Positions 16,976-27,705 of a DNA stretch of 64,000 nucleotides are shown piece after piece. This DNA comes from Rhodocyclaceae bacterium. Its GTDB lineage: Bacteria > Pseudomonadota > Gammaproteobacteria > Burkholderiales > Rhodocyclaceae. The first letter of the stretch is position 1. Each line of letters begins with the position of its first letter. Under the pieces are notes generated by a model. It was not told the DNA's origin and ran no database searches. It worked only from the letters and a program-made list of their open reading frames with translations. Where the stretch lies: assembly GCA_023383815.1 (NCBI GenBank), contig JAHDYG010000002.1, forward strand, positions 186,001 through 250,000, written 5' to 3'. The position numbers and the translations under genes are program-made.

Positions 16976-17666
16976 TCGACGGATACGTGGCTTCACGCTG
17001 ATCGAGATCTCGATCGTGATCGCACTGATCGGATTCATGCTCGGCGGAGTCGTGATGACGGTAGGCGTCCAGCGGCGTCAGCAGCAGGAAACGGAGGTCC
17101 GGCGCACCCTGGCGGACATCCGCGAGGCGCTGATCGGCTTTGCGGCGAGTCGCCCCGAGGGGGTGCCGTACCTGCCGTGTCCGGATACGACCGGCGACGG
17201 CGTGGAGAATCGCGGTTCGGTCAATTGCGCGCAGGCGGAGGGGCGTTTGCCTTGGGTGAGCCTGGGTCTGGGGGATTCGGATTCGTGGGGCAATCGCTTC
17301 CGTTACCGCGTCAGTCCGGAGTTTTCCGCGAATGGCGGTTTCGGCCTGAGCGCAATGGGAGTGTTGCGCGTTTGCCTCCGGTCGGGTTGCGCTTCGGGTG
17401 AGCTGCTCGCGGAACGGATTCCGGCCGTGGTCGTCTCTCATGGGCGAAACGGCTGGGGTGCCTGGCGGGTTGGTGGGGGCAGTGCACCCGCTCCGTCCTC
17501 GTCCGACGAACTCGAGAATGCAGATGGGGGCGACGATTTCGTGAGCCGTGAGCACAGCGATGCGGGCGGCGCGCTCGGCGAATTTGACGACCGCCTGGTC
17601 TGGCTGTCACCGCATGTACTCAAGCATCGCATGCTCCAGCTGGGCCGGCTGCCCGAAGCATTCTAG
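16959..17666 (+). CDS. Type IV pilin-like protein with prepilin cleavage motif
   Basis: A 235-residue protein with a textbook prepilin N-terminus: a 11-residue basic leader ending in R-G11, cleavage before F12, and F-T-L-I-E-I-S with Glu at +5, followed by a hydrophobic helix to about residue 32. The globular part has the module R-E-A-L...L-P-C-P-D...G-R-L-P-W shared with the gene upstream, and several cysteines that may form disulfides. Processing needs a prepilin peptidase, which is not in this window. The start ATG lies inside the previous gene, 17 bases before its stop codon ends. Confidence 0.85.
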   Translation: MSSHPDRRIRGFTLIEISIVIALIGFMLGGVVMTVGVQRRQQQETEVRRTLADIREALIGFAASRPEGVPYLPCPDTTGDGVENRGSVNCAQAEGRLPWVSLGLGDSDSWGNRFRYRVSPEFSANGGFGLSAMGVLRVCLRSGCASGELLAERIPAVVVSHGRNGWGAWRVGGGSAPAPSSSDELENADGGDDFVSREHSDAGGALGEFDDRLVWLSPHVLKHRMLQLGRLPEAF

Positions 17667-17753
17667 ATCGATCCGGATCGCCTCCCGCCAGAGGCGCTCA
17701 GGGCCGGCAATGCAGCAACTTTATCCGTTCAATCGTTTGGGAGTGACAGCAGC

Positions 17754-18410
17754 ATGACGAACAAGTCTTCGCGTGAACAATCCGGATTCACGCTGATCGA
17801 GATTGCGATCGTTCTGATCATCATCGGCCTGCTGCTTGGCGGCGTGCTCAAGGGGCAGGAGCTCATTACTAGCAGCAAGGTGCGCAATGCCGTCAACGAC
17901 CTGAACGGCATCTCGGCCGCGTACAACGGCTACATCGACCGGTATCGCAGAATTCCCGGGGATGACGGACCGGCGGCGACATTGGCCGCACGCGGGGCCG
18001 CGTGGACGGGTATGGCGGCGGGCAACAACAACGGGGTGCTCGCCGCGACGGCGCCGCAGACCTTCACTGCGGCCGGTGAGGGCGGAAACTTCTTCCGGCA
18101 CCTGCGCGCGGCTGGATTTCTCACCGGAAGTCCGGTCGAAACCGGCGTCGCAGCACTTCCACGCAATGCGTTCGGTGGCCTGGTCGGAGTGACCAACGCA
18201 GCGAGCACCTTGATGGGCAATGCGGTGTGTCTGAGCCAGGTGCCCGGCAAGGCGGCGCAGCAGATCGATACGCAACTCGATGACGGTCGTCCGGACAATG
18301 GCAGGGTGCGAGGCTATCTCGGTGCTTCGGGAAGCAACACCGCGCCTTCAGCGGCACCTGCCACGGCCTACAGCGAGGACGAGGTCCATACGGTTTGTGC
18401 AGAGTTGTGA
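17754..18410 (+). CDS. Type IV pilin, candidate major subunit
   Basis: A 218-residue prepilin with an 11-residue leader ending in S-G11, cleavage before F12, and F-T-L-I-E-I-A with Glu+5. The hydrophobic helix (12-35) continues into an amphipathic helix and Y-N-G-Y-I-D-R-Y-R-R-I-P-G-D-D, common in major pilins and MSHA-like subunits. The rest is rich in Ala, Gly and Thr, with a Cys near 168 and one near the C-terminus that may close a D-loop. It is set off from the operon by an 87-base gap and followed by a hairpin, which fits a more strongly expressed last gene. The major-subunit assignment is inference. Confidence 0.8.
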   Translation: MTNKSSREQSGFTLIEIAIVLIIIGLLLGGVLKGQELITSSKVRNAVNDLNGISAAYNGYIDRYRRIPGDDGPAATLAARGAAWTGMAAGNNNGVLAATAPQTFTAAGEGGNFFRHLRAAGFLTGSPVETGVAALPRNAFGGLVGVTNAASTLMGNAVCLSQVPGKAAQQIDTQLDDGRPDNGRVRGYLGASGSNTAPSAAPATAYSEDEVHTVCAEL

Positions 18411-18459
18411 GCAAGTCGGGCGTACGCAGCGTCGTGATGCGCTGAAGCATCGAACGTCA

Positions 18460-18483
18460 GGCGCCCGGCCTTGGCCGGGTGCC
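18460..18483 (+). terminator. Hairpin ending the MSHA-like operon
   Basis: GGCGCCCGGCC, two T bases, then GGCCGGGTGCC form an 11-base-pair stem with one G-T pair, 50 bases after the last pilin gene. No strong T-run follows, so termination may be weak, or the hairpin may protect the mRNA 3' end. It lies between this operon and the convergent CBS-domain gene. Confidence 0.55.
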
Positions 18484-18555
18484 CGTACCTTGTCTGAGCC
18501 CTGGAACCAGATCCGCGCGGCACGACCCGGAAGGAGCGTCCGGTCTGAGAATGAT

Positions 18556-18951
18556 CTACCAGAGCTTTTCCAGCGCCTTGAGAACGTTGCGTCGTGTCAA
18601 CTGGCCGATCAGTCGGCTCTCCGCAACCACTGGATAGCAGCGATACGGCTTGCTGACGAACAGCTCGGCCGCCTCCGTGAGAGTGGCGTCTCCCTCGAGC
18701 GTGATGACGTCGTGCGTCATGAATTCACTGACCCTTCCACCGCGCTGTTCGTGATAGGACGCGCTCAGGGCCACCTTGAGGCAGTCCTTTTCGGAGAGGA
18801 AGCCGACGACCTTGCCCAGATGGTCGATGACCGGGGCGCCCGTGATCTCATGCCGGATCAGCTTGTGGATCGCGTCGAGCACGTCCATCTCGGGCGAGAA
18901 GGCGAGCGGATCGCCTGACATGTAATCTTTCACGAGCAGTGAGCGGAGCAT
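18556..18951 (-). CDS. CBS-domain pair protein
   Basis: A 131-residue protein made of two CBS domains: residues about 7-60 (V-K-D-Y-M-S...I-T-G-A-P-V-I-D...V-V-G-F-L-S-E-K-D) and about 75-128 (V-S-E-F-M-T...R-C-Y-P-V-V...L-I-G-Q-L-T-R-R-N). Such pairs form a Bateman module that binds adenine nucleotides or related ligands. There is no attached effector domain, so it probably regulates a partner protein. It lies 14 bases downstream of nqrM on the same strand and may be the last gene of the nqr transcript. Confidence 0.9.
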   Translation of the reverse strand: MLRSLLVKDYMSGDPLAFSPEMDVLDAIHKLIRHEITGAPVIDHLGKVVGFLSEKDCLKVALSASYHEQRGGRVSEFMTHDVITLEGDATLTEAAELFVSKPYRCYPVVAESRLIGQLTRRNVLKALEKLW

Positions 18952-18965
18952 GGTCTTCCCTCTCG

Positions 18966-19160
18966 TTACGATTGATCTTCGGCCTGCAGACGGGCTGCCC
19001 GCTTCGGGCAGGGTCGGGTGCAGCCGGCATCACATTCAAGTCCCAGCTTGTCCATTCCACCACAGCTTCCGCCAATCGGCTTGCGGCCGGCGAGAACTCC
19101 AATGGCCATACCGAGAATGGCCAGGCCCATTACTGCGAAAGTGATGAAGAAGAGTGTCAT
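18966..19160 (-). CDS. nqrM: Na+-NQR maturation protein NqrM
   Basis: A 64-residue membrane protein with one N-terminal helix (residues 3-24) and a C-terminal Cys cluster: G-S-C33-G-G, C43, C47 and C51 in an L-E-C-D-A-G-C-T-R-P-C pattern. This is the NqrM (formerly DUF539) layout. NqrM is required to mature Na+-NQR, probably by helping insert the iron centre between NqrD and NqrE. It follows nqrF by 100 bases. The start is the Met directly before the hydrophobic helix; longer in-frame starts would add an unlikely polar extension. Confidence 0.92.
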   Translation of the reverse strand: MTLFFITFAVMGLAILGMAIGVLAGRKPIGGSCGGMDKLGLECDAGCTRPCPKRAARLQAEDQS

Positions 19161-19260
19161 GATCCAGCCTCCCCGGCGCGCCAGACTGCGCCGCAAGGGT
19201 GTGTGGGTGTCGCGGGCCACGGTTATTGTGGCGCGCTCCGGCCCGCGATAGCGGACGTGT

Positions 19261-20481
19261 TCAGCCGCCGAAGTCGTCGAGCATGATGTTCTCCCGTTCC
19301 ACGCCGAGATCGAGCAACATCTGGATCACGGCTGCGTTCATCATCGGGGGGCCGCACATGTAGAACTCGCAGTCTTCGGGTGCCGGGTGGTTCTTCAGGT
19401 AGTTCTCATACAGCACGTTGTGGATGAAGCCGGTGTAGCCCGTCCAGTTGTCGTCCGGCAGGGGGTCCGAGAGTGCGACATGCCATTCGAAGTTTTCGTT
19501 CTCGGCCGCGAGCATGTCGAAATCCTGAACATAGAACATCTCGCGCTTCGAACGGGCGCCGTACCAGAAGGACATCTTGCGTTTCGTCTTGATCCGCCGC
19601 AATTGGTCGAAGATGTGCGAACGCATCGGCGCCATGCCTGCACCGCCGCCGATGAACACCATCTCGGAGTCGGTGTCGCGGGCGAAGAATTCGCCGAAGG
19701 GACCTGAGATCGTGACCTTGTCGCCGGCCTTGAGGCCGAAGATAAAGGACGACATCTTGCCCGGCGGCACGCCTTCGGCACGCGGAGGCGGCGTCGCGAT
19801 CCGTACGTTGAGCATGATGATGCCGCGCTCGTCCGGGTAGTTCGCCATCGAATAGGCGCGCACGACGGTTTCATCGACCTTCGACCTGTACTGCCAGACA
19901 TTGAAGCGGTCCCAGTCTTCGCGGAAGCGCTCCTGGACATCGAAATCCTTGAAGTTGACCTCATGTGGAGGACACTCGATCTGGATGTAGCCGCCAGCAC
20001 GGAAATCCACGTGTTCGCCCTCGGGCAGTTCGAGCACGAGTTCCTTGATGAAGGTCGCGACGTTGTCGTTCGAGCGCACGGTACATTGCCACTTCTTGAC
20101 CCCGAACACCTCCTCCGGCACCTCGATCTTCATGTCCTGCTTGACGGCGACCTGACAGGCCAGGCGCTCGCCCTCACGCTGCTGACGCTTGTTGATGTGG
20201 CCGGTTTCGGTCGGCAGGATCGCGCCACCGCCTTCGAAGACCTTGACCCGGCATTGTGCGCAGGTGCCGCCTCCGCCGCAGGCCGATCCGACGAAGATCT
20301 TCTGACCCGCCAGCGCACCGAGCAGCTTGCCACCGGTCGGTACTTCGATCGTCTTCTCGTTGTTGATGTGGATCTTGACGTTTCCCGTGGCAACGAGCTT
20401 CGAGCGCGCGGCGAGAATCACGTACACCAGAAGAAGGACGATCCCGGTGAAGAAGATGACCCCGAGAATGATTTCAATCAC
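19261..20481 (-). CDS. nqrF: Na+-translocating NADH:quinone reductase subunit F
   Basis: The 406-residue NADH-oxidising subunit. One N-terminal membrane helix (residues 3-22) is followed by a 2Fe-2S ferredoxin domain with C68, C74, C77 and C109 (C-x5-C-x2-C). Then come an FAD domain with R-A-Y-S-M-A-N-Y and an NAD domain with [11 protein letters not shown]. It ends in the typical D-D-F-G-G. The start codon is GTG. Electrons pass from NADH through FAD and the 2Fe-2S cluster into NqrB/C/D/E. It is the last structural gene of the nqrABCDEF operon. Confidence 0.98.
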   Translation of the reverse strand: MIEIILGVIFFTGIVLLLVYVILAARSKLVATGNVKIHINNEKTIEVPTGGKLLGALAGQKIFVGSACGGGGTCAQCRVKVFEGGGAILPTETGHINKRQQREGERLACQVAVKQDMKIEVPEEVFGVKKWQCTVRSNDNVATFIKELVLELPEGEHVDFRAGGYIQIECPPHEVNFKDFDVQERFREDWDRFNVWQYRSKVDETVVRAYSMANYPDERGIIMLNVRIATPPPRAEGVPPGKMSSFIFGLKAGDKVTISGPFGEFFARDTDSEMVFIGGGAGMAPMRSHIFDQLRRIKTKRKMSFWYGARSKREMFYVQDFDMLAAENENFEWHVALSDPLPDDNWTGYTGFIHNVLYENYLKNHPAPEDCEFYMCGPPMMNAAVIQMLLDLGVERENIMLDDFGG

Positions 20482-20505
20482 TGTGGATACCTCGTCGCGT
20501 CAGAG

Positions 20506-21114
20506 TCAGAGCTGGATGCCGGAAAAAGCCATGAACCCCAGGGACATCAGTCCGGCGGTGATGAACGTGATGCCCAGGCCTTGCAGGCCCGCCGGAATGT
20601 CGGAGTACTTGAGCCGTTCGCGGATGCCGGCAAGGGTGGTGATCGCGAGCGCCCAGCCTACGCCGGTACCGATCCCGTAGGTCACGCTCTCGGCAAAGTT
20701 GTAGTCGCGCTCGACCATGAACAGCGTGCCGCCAAGAATCGCGCAGTTCACCGTGATGAGTGGCATGTACACGCCGAGCGCGTTATAGAGGGCGGGAACG
20801 TGCTTGTCGAGGAACATCTCGAGAATCTGGACGATCGCGGCGATGACTCCGATGTAGCAGATCAGGCCGAGAAAGCTCAGATTGACGCTGGGCATGCCCG
20901 CCCAGGCCAATGCCCCGTCCCGCAGCAGGTAGTAGTAGATGAGGTGATTCACCGGCACGGTGATGGTCTGGATGAAGACCACCGCGACACCGAGGCCGAA
21001 CGCGGCACTCACCTGCTTCGAGATTGCGAGGAAGGTGCACATCCCGAGAAAGAAGGACAGCGCGAGGTTCTCGACGAAAACGGCGCTGATGAACAGGTTG
21101 AACAGGGAGTCCAT
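20506..21114 (-). CDS. nqrE: Na+-translocating NADH:quinone reductase subunit E
   Basis: A 202-residue protein with six membrane helices, homologous to RnfA. It carries conserved cysteines in L-G-M-C-T-F-L and V-N-C-A-I-L-G-G within the membrane. Together with NqrD it holds the iron centre in the middle of the bilayer. Its start overlaps the nqrD stop by a single base (TAATG arrangement), a strong sign of translational coupling. Confidence 0.98.
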   Translation of the reverse strand: MDSLFNLFISAVFVENLALSFFLGMCTFLAISKQVSAAFGLGVAVVFIQTITVPVNHLIYYYLLRDGALAWAGMPSVNLSFLGLICYIGVIAAIVQILEMFLDKHVPALYNALGVYMPLITVNCAILGGTLFMVERDYNFAESVTYGIGTGVGWALAITTLAGIRERLKYSDIPAGLQGLGITFITAGLMSLGFMAFSGIQL

Positions 21115-21776
21115 TACGACACCTCGGTACGATGAGCAGACTGGATCTTGAATTCAGGCTTCTCGACCTGGGACGGCTTCCAGCTGCGGACAGCCCAGAT
21201 CACCAGACCAATGATGAAGAATGCGCTCGGAGGCAGCAGCAGCATGCCATTCGGGACATACCAGCCGCCGTCCTTGGCGAGCGACAGGATCTGCACGCCG
21301 AAAAGCGAACCGGACCCGAACAACTCGCGGATCACGCCGACGACGAGGAGGATCACGCTGTAACCCAGGCCGTTGCCGATGCCATCCCAGAAACTCGCCA
21401 GGGGTGGATTCTTGAGCGCGAAGGCTTCTGCGCGGCCCAGGACGATGCAGTTCGTGATGATGAGTCCCACGAACACCGACATCTCCTTGCTGAGCCCGAA
21501 GGCGAACGCCTTCAGGAGCTGGTCCACCACGATGACCAGCGTCGAGATGATCGTGAGCTGGACGATGATGCGGATGCTCGAGGGAATGTGATTTCGGATC
21601 ATCGAAATCAGCAGGTTCGAGAAGGCAGTCACCAGCGTCAGCGCGATGCACATCGTGACGGCGGTCGACATCTTGGTGGTGACGGCCAGCGCCGAACAGA
21701 TTCCCAGTACCTGCAGAATGATCGGATTGTTGTCGATGATCGGACCGGTTACGATCTTTTTCGTGTCATTCGCCAT
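21114..21776 (-). CDS. nqrD: Na+-translocating NADH:quinone reductase subunit D
   Basis: A 220-residue polytopic subunit, homologous to RnfE, with six hydrophobic segments. It has the family features [18 protein letters not shown] and [15 protein letters not shown]. The half-channel cysteines face those of NqrE and bind the shared iron centre. It starts 3 bases after the nqrC stop, consistent with a single operon. Confidence 0.98.
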   Translation of the reverse strand: MANDTKKIVTGPIIDNNPIILQVLGICSALAVTTKMSTAVTMCIALTLVTAFSNLLISMIRNHIPSSIRIIVQLTIISTLVIVVDQLLKAFAFGLSKEMSVFVGLIITNCIVLGRAEAFALKNPPLASFWDGIGNGLGYSVILLVVGVIRELFGSGSLFGVQILSLAKDGGWYVPNGMLLLPPSAFFIIGLVIWAVRSWKPSQVEKPEFKIQSAHRTEVS

Positions 21777-21779
21777 GGT

Positions 21780-22610
21780 CTAGCTTCTCCCGCTGCGAAG
21801 GCGCTCGATCAGGGGGCCGTAGCCGGCCTCTCCGAGCCAGAAGTTGATCAATTTCTCCACGCCGCGCGAAGTCAGTGTGGCGCCCGCGAGTCCGTCGATC
21901 CGGCTCTCGTTGCCCGCCACGGAGTGATCGACCCCCCCCTTGACGAGCTGAATGCCCGGACGGCCTGTATCGTCGAAGGCGATCTTTCCGTTCCAGATCG
22001 CACGCCAGTTGAGGTTATCGACTTCGCCCCCGAGTCCCGGGGTTTCTGCGTGCTGATAGAACTTGAGCCCCCCGACGGTTCGAAGATCCCCTTCCAGAGC
22101 GAGAAATCCGTACAGCGTCGACCACAGGCCTGCACCATGCACCGGAAGGATCAAGGTCTTGATTCCGCCGGATTCCGTGCGGACCACGTATACCGGCATG
22201 AAATGGGGCTGGCGCTTGATGCCGGCGTGATCGTCCGCTTTCGGCATCGCGCGCGACAGCGCCGGATCCTTGGAGACCTTCGCGATGTCGAAAGTCGCCG
22301 GGTCGAGCGCATCGCTTTGCGACCCGTCAGACAACCGGATGAGAATCGGCTCGACATTCTCGCGGAAGGCCTCGGCCGCGGATTGGCCCGGCTTTCCGAC
22401 GCCGGCCACCTCGACGATGTTGCGAATCCGGTCGCGCTCCTGGTTTGCCGCCTGCAGTGGGCGCAGACCGATGGCGGCCGCTGCCACGACTACCGAACAG
22501 ACGAGGCATACTGCGATGGCGACGAAGAGCGTTTTCTTCGGGTCGTCGTTGGGCAGGGCAAGGATGGATGCCAGCGGGCCGCCGGCGGACTTGTGCTCAG
22601 GCGCTGACAT
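21780..22610 (-). CDS. nqrC: Na+-translocating NADH:quinone reductase subunit C
   Basis: A 276-residue subunit with one N-terminal membrane helix (about 27-48) and a periplasmic domain that carries covalently bound FMN. The attachment threonine is T245 in [10 protein letters not shown]. The position before G-A-T is usually Ser or Thr in the flavinylation motif and here it is Ala, a small deviation. ApbE, which attaches the FMN, is not encoded next to the operon. The start overlaps the nqrB end by 14 bases. Confidence 0.97.
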   Translation of the reverse strand: MSAPEHKSAGGPLASILALPNDDPKKTLFVAIAVCLVCSVVVAAAAIGLRPLQAANQERDRIRNIVEVAGVGKPGQSAAEAFRENVEPILIRLSDGSQSDALDPATFDIAKVSKDPALSRAMPKADDHAGIKRQPHFMPVYVVRTESGGIKTLILPVHGAGLWSTLYGFLALEGDLRTVGGLKFYQHAETPGLGGEVDNLNWRAIWNGKIAFDDTGRPGIQLVKGGVDHSVAGNESRIDGLAGATLTSRGVEKLINFWLGEAGYGPLIERLRSGRS

Positions 22611-23810
22611 GGCGGCGCTCCCTCCGTCGGATGTTCATCTGGATCACCACATAGTCGATCAGTGGTGCGAAGAGGTTGGCGAACAGGATCGCCAGCATGA
22701 TGCCTTCCGGGAAGGCCGGGTTGATCGAGCGGATCAGTACCGTCATGAAACCGATCAGGATGCCGAACACCCAGCGCCCGGCATTGGTCAACGAGGCCGA
22801 GACTGGATCGGTGGCCATGAAGACGAGTCCGAATGCGAGCCCTCCGGTGACGAGGTGCCAGTGGAATGGCATGGCCATCATCGGGCGTGCCTCGCTCGCG
22901 AGCAGGTTGAAGAGCAGCGAGGTGCCCAGTACCCCCAGCAGGACACCGAGCATGATGCGCCAGGAGGCGATGCGGGTGTAGAGCAGGAAGGCGGCCCCGA
23001 GCAGGATCGCGAACGTCGAGGTCTCTCCCAGGGAGCCCGGCATCAGCCCGAAGAAGGCTTGCCACCAGGTGAGTCCGCTGTCGGCGATCGCGGCCATGCC
23101 GCCGGTCTCACCCAGGCCAAGCGGTGTCGCGTGCGAAAAGCCATCGACAGCAATCCAGACCTGGTCTCCGGATATTTCAGCGGGGTAGGCGAAATACAGG
23201 AAGGCGCGACCGGTCAGCGCCGGATTGAGGAAGTTCTTTCCCGTTCCACCGAACACCTCCTTGCCGATCACGACCCCGAAGCTGATGCCGAGGGCCACCA
23301 TCCAGAGCGGCATCTCGGGCGGCAGCGTCAGCGTGAACAGCATCGAAGTGACGAGAAAACCCTCGTTGACCTCATGATTGCGAACGGTCGCGAAGAGCAC
23401 TTCCCACAGACCGCCAACGATCAGCGTGGTCAGATAGATCGGAAGGAAGAGCAGGAAGCCGTGCGCCAGGTTCGCGAACGGATTGCCCGGATTGAAGCCG
23501 ATGCCGAACAGCGACAGCAGGCCGCCACGCCAGTCCTCGCGAACCACACCAAGTTCGGCGAGCGCGAGGTTGGCCTGGTAGCCGGCGTTGAACCAGCTCC
23601 ACAGGATGCACGGAATGAGCGCGACGACCACGTAGCTCATCATGCGCTTGAGGTCGATCCCGTCGCGCACGTGCGGGGCGGTGCGGGTGGTGTCCGGCGG
23701 CGAATACAGGAAGGTATCCACCATCTCGTAGACCGCGTAGTACTTCTCGAAGCGGCCGCCCTTGTGGAACTGCGGCTCGATGCCGTCGAGGAAGCGTCGA
23801 ATGCGTGACA

Positions 23811-23811
<1 letters not shown>
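22597..23811 (-). CDS. nqrB: Na+-translocating NADH:quinone reductase subunit B
   Basis: A 404-residue membrane subunit related to RnfD, with about ten helices, and the main candidate for the Na+ pathway. It carries covalent FMN on T229 in the motif D-G-F-S-H-A-T, noncovalent riboflavin and the ubiquinone site. [15 protein letters not shown] is a strongly conserved helix. The start shares one base with the nqrA stop, so the two are coupled. Confidence 0.98.
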
Positions 23812-25299
<1,488 letters not shown>

Positions 25300-25409
25300 A
25301 CCAGCCCTCCCGAAAATGCGAAGGACATCATGGCGTTGGGGATGCTTCACGTATGCGCCTTCACGATCATCGATGGCAGGATAAAATGCAGGGATTTGGG
25401 CGCGAGGAA

Positions 25410-25862
25410 ATGTCCGGGATCTGGAAACCGAATGTGACCGTTGCCGCCGTGCTCGAACGGGATCAGCGCTTTCTCGTAGTCGAGGAAGAGACGGAGGACG
25501 GGGTTCGCATCAATCAGCCGGCCGGGCATCTGGAGGCCGGAGAGTCGCTCGTCGAGGCGGTCGTGCGCGAAACGCTCGAGGAGACCGCATACCGCTTCGT
25601 TCCGCAGGCGCTCGTCGGGATCTACCAGTGGGCGCGCCCGCAGGGCGACGTGACGTATCTGCGCTTTGCGTTCTCCGGGGTCGAGGCCGGGCACATCGCC
25701 GATCGTGCGCTCGATCAGGGCATCTTGCGGGCCGTATGGTTGTCGGTCGATGAGCTGCGAGCCTGTCGAGGCCAGCACCGCAGCCCGCTGGTGATGCAGT
25801 GCGTGGAAGACTGGCTTTCGGGCAGGCGCTGCGGGCTCGACGTTCTTCGATGCACCGACTGA
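25410..25862 (+). CDS. nudJ: Nudix hydrolase, NudJ type
   Basis: A 150-residue Nudix phosphohydrolase. The Nudix box G-H-L-E-A-G-E-S-L...V-R-E-T-L-E-E-T-A is complete, with the metal-binding R-E-T-x-E-E. The start W-K-P-N-V-T-V-A-A-V-L-E and the linkage to mnmA two genes downstream match NudJ, whose E. coli member dephosphorylates thiamine-pyrimidine diphosphates and nucleoside triphosphates. The ATG has GCGAGGAA directly in front. The end overlaps the next gene by 13 bases. Confidence 0.88.
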   Translation: MSGIWKPNVTVAAVLERDQRFLVVEEETEDGVRINQPAGHLEAGESLVEAVVRETLEETAYRFVPQALVGIYQWARPQGDVTYLRFAFSGVEAGHIADRALDQGILRAVWLSVDELRACRGQHRSPLVMQCVEDWLSGRRCGLDVLRCTD

Positions 25863-26566
25863 CCACGGGAGTGCTGGCGGGTTTGCTGCTCGCGGTGGAG
25901 CCGGGTTCGGCGCGCGATCTGCCCGCCGCCGAAAGGCTGTCGGTCTGCTTCAACTATGGGTGTGTCAGTGAGGCCGATGCATGGCTCGACGGCGCCACCT
26001 TGCAGGCGGTGCACGAGCGGCTTGCGCGTGCCGGCGAGGCGTCGGAAGAGCGGCTTGCGCTTGCCGAGGCAGTCGCGATGCTCTACCGTGCCGCGGGCCG
26101 CCAGACGCCGATTCGCGCCGACCGCGCCGGAAACCTGCTCGATGCGGCAGTCTACGGCCGCATGGATTGCATCGACCACTCGATGAACACGACGCGTCTG
26201 CTGCGGGTGCTGGAGGCGAGGGGGTGGTTGCGCTTCCATCGGGTCGCCGAGCCAGCACGACGGACACGGGTGCTGTTTCAGCACTTTTCGGCCGTGATCG
26301 AGGAACTCGATCGGCCGCGCGGAGCGCACTCCGGATCCGCCGTCGGAAACCAGGGGGCCGAGCGTGATGCGGTGCTGCTCGCGCTGTGCGACTGTGGGTC
26401 GCTCGAACGGGCACCGGCCGAAGCCGGTGGCGAAGGCAGCGAGGGCTCGACGCCCGAGGTGGTCGCGCAGTACGTCGTTGACAGCTGGTTCGTGGAACAC
26501 GGGGAGCGGCCGGTCGTCCTGCCGCTTCAGGACTGGTTGAGGGGAGAGGGGCCGAATGTCCAGTAA
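25850..26566 (+). CDS. Secreted protein with a transglutaminase-like Cys-His-Asp pattern
   Basis: A 238-residue protein with a signal peptide (residues 1-21, A-R-D cleavage region). I do not recognise a named family. The segment M-D-C107-I-D-H-S-M-N-T-T begins a helix, followed by F-Q-H145-F-S-A-V-I and Y-V-V-D211-S-W-F. That order and spacing resemble the catalytic Cys-His-Asp of bacterial transglutaminase-like cysteine proteases, so a periplasmic thiol hydrolase is possible. A C-F-N-Y-G-C pair (33-38) may be a disulfide. It sits between nudJ and mnmA, overlapping nudJ by 13 bases. Function is inferred from pattern only. Confidence 0.6.
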   Translation: MHRLTTGVLAGLLLAVEPGSARDLPAAERLSVCFNYGCVSEADAWLDGATLQAVHERLARAGEASEERLALAEAVAMLYRAAGRQTPIRADRAGNLLDAAVYGRMDCIDHSMNTTRLLRVLEARGWLRFHRVAEPARRTRVLFQHFSAVIEELDRPRGAHSGSAVGNQGAERDAVLLALCDCGSLERAPAEAGGEGSEGSTPEVVAQYVVDSWFVEHGERPVVLPLQDWLRGEGPNVQ

Positions 26567-26582
26567 GTGTGAGGAAGCAGGG

Positions 26583-27680
26583 ATGAAGGTGGTGGTCGGG
26601 ATGTCAGGCGGCGTGGATTCGTCGGTCGCGGCGATGCTGCTCAAGGAGCAGGGCTTTGAAGTGACCGGGCTCTTCATGAAGAACTGGGAGGACGACGATG
26701 ACGGCGAGTACTGCTCGACACGCCAGGATCTCGTCGACGTCGCGTCGGTCTGCGACGTGATCGGGATCGATCTTCAGGTCGTCAACTTCTCGGCCGAGTA
26801 CAAGGAGCGGGTGTTCGCCGACTTCCTGCGCGAGTACGAAGCCGGACGCACGCCCAACCCGGACGTGCTATGCAATTCCGAGATCAAGTTCCGCTGCTTT
26901 CTGGATCATGCCATGCAGCTCGGCGCCGATCGCATCGCCACCGGGCACTACGCCCGGGTCAGGCTGTGGCAGGGGGATTTCGGCAGCGAGTACCAGTTGC
27001 TCAAGGCAGAGGACGGGACGAAGGATCAGAGTTATTTTCTGTATCGCCTGAACCAGCAACAGCTCGCCCGCACGCTCTTTCCGCTGGGCGACCTGTACAA
27101 GCGTGACGTGCGCAGGATGGCGACCGATGCGGGCCTGCACGTCGCCGACAAGAAGGACTCCACCGGAATCTGCTTCATCGGCGAGCGGCCGTTCCGCAGC
27201 TTCCTGATGCGCTATCTCCCGGCTCGTCCCGGAGAGATCCGCAGTCTCGACGACAACAGGCTGCTCGGCGAACATCAAGGGCTGATGGTTCACACCATCG
27301 GTCAGCGCAAGGGCCTGGCGATCGGGGGAATCAAGGGCAATCAGGATGAGGCCGGCGAGCACGAGGCATGGTATGTCGCGGCAAAGGATGTCTCGGCGAA
27401 CGTGCTCTATGTGGTGCAGGGGCACGACCACCCGGCCTTGCTGAAGGACCGGCTGACGGCACACGACCTGTCCTGGGTGTCGGGGCGCGATCCGCACACG
27501 CACTGGGTGTATACCGCCAAGCCGCGCTACCGCTCGCCCGATGTTCCGTGTGAAATCGATGCCATCGGGCATGGCTCCGCCGAGATCGTTTTCGGACAGC
27601 CGCAGTGGGCGCTGACGCCGGGGCAGAGCGTGGTGGTCTACGAGTCCGGGGTGTGTCTGGGCGGGGGCGTCATCGCCTGA
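26583..27680 (+). CDS. mnmA: tRNA 2-thiouridylase MnmA
   Basis: A 365-residue tRNA thiolase that makes 2-thiouridine at wobble position 34 of Lys, Glu and Gln tRNAs. The PP-loop G-M-S-G-G-V-D-S-S activates the uridine, and the two catalytic cysteines are in N-P-D-V-L-C-N and [12 protein letters not shown] chose M-K-V-V-V-G at 26583, preceded by GAGGAAG, since family members start there. An ATG at 26556, with GGGAGAGGGG before it, would add nine residues. The nudJ-mnmA linkage is conserved with E. coli. Confidence 0.97.
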   Translation: MKVVVGMSGGVDSSVAAMLLKEQGFEVTGLFMKNWEDDDDGEYCSTRQDLVDVASVCDVIGIDLQVVNFSAEYKERVFADFLREYEAGRTPNPDVLCNSEIKFRCFLDHAMQLGADRIATGHYARVRLWQGDFGSEYQLLKAEDGTKDQSYFLYRLNQQQLARTLFPLGDLYKRDVRRMATDAGLHVADKKDSTGICFIGERPFRSFLMRYLPARPGEIRSLDDNRLLGEHQGLMVHTIGQRKGLAIGGIKGNQDEAGEHEAWYVAAKDVSANVLYVVQGHDHPALLKDRLTAHDLSWVSGRDPHTHWVYTAKPRYRSPDVPCEIDAIGHGSAEIVFGQPQWALTPGQSVVVYESGVCLGGGVIA

Positions 27681-27681
27681 T

Positions 27682-27698
27682 CCCCCGTGATCCGGGGG
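27682..27698. terminator. Hairpin between convergent mnmA and a leftward gene
   Basis: CCCCCG, a TGATC loop and CGGGGG form a perfect 6-bp GC stem one base after the mnmA stop. The leftward neighbour ends 7 bases further on, so the hairpin could serve both strands. A short TTT follows on the plus strand; no long T-run is present. Confidence 0.45.
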
Positions 27699-27705
27699 CG
27701 CTGTT

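Noticed and set aside
19963-22607. Long plus-strand frames across the nqr genes
   Set aside because: They are antisense to nqrB-nqrF, whose products are certain; composition is Asp/His/Arg-rich and not protein-like.
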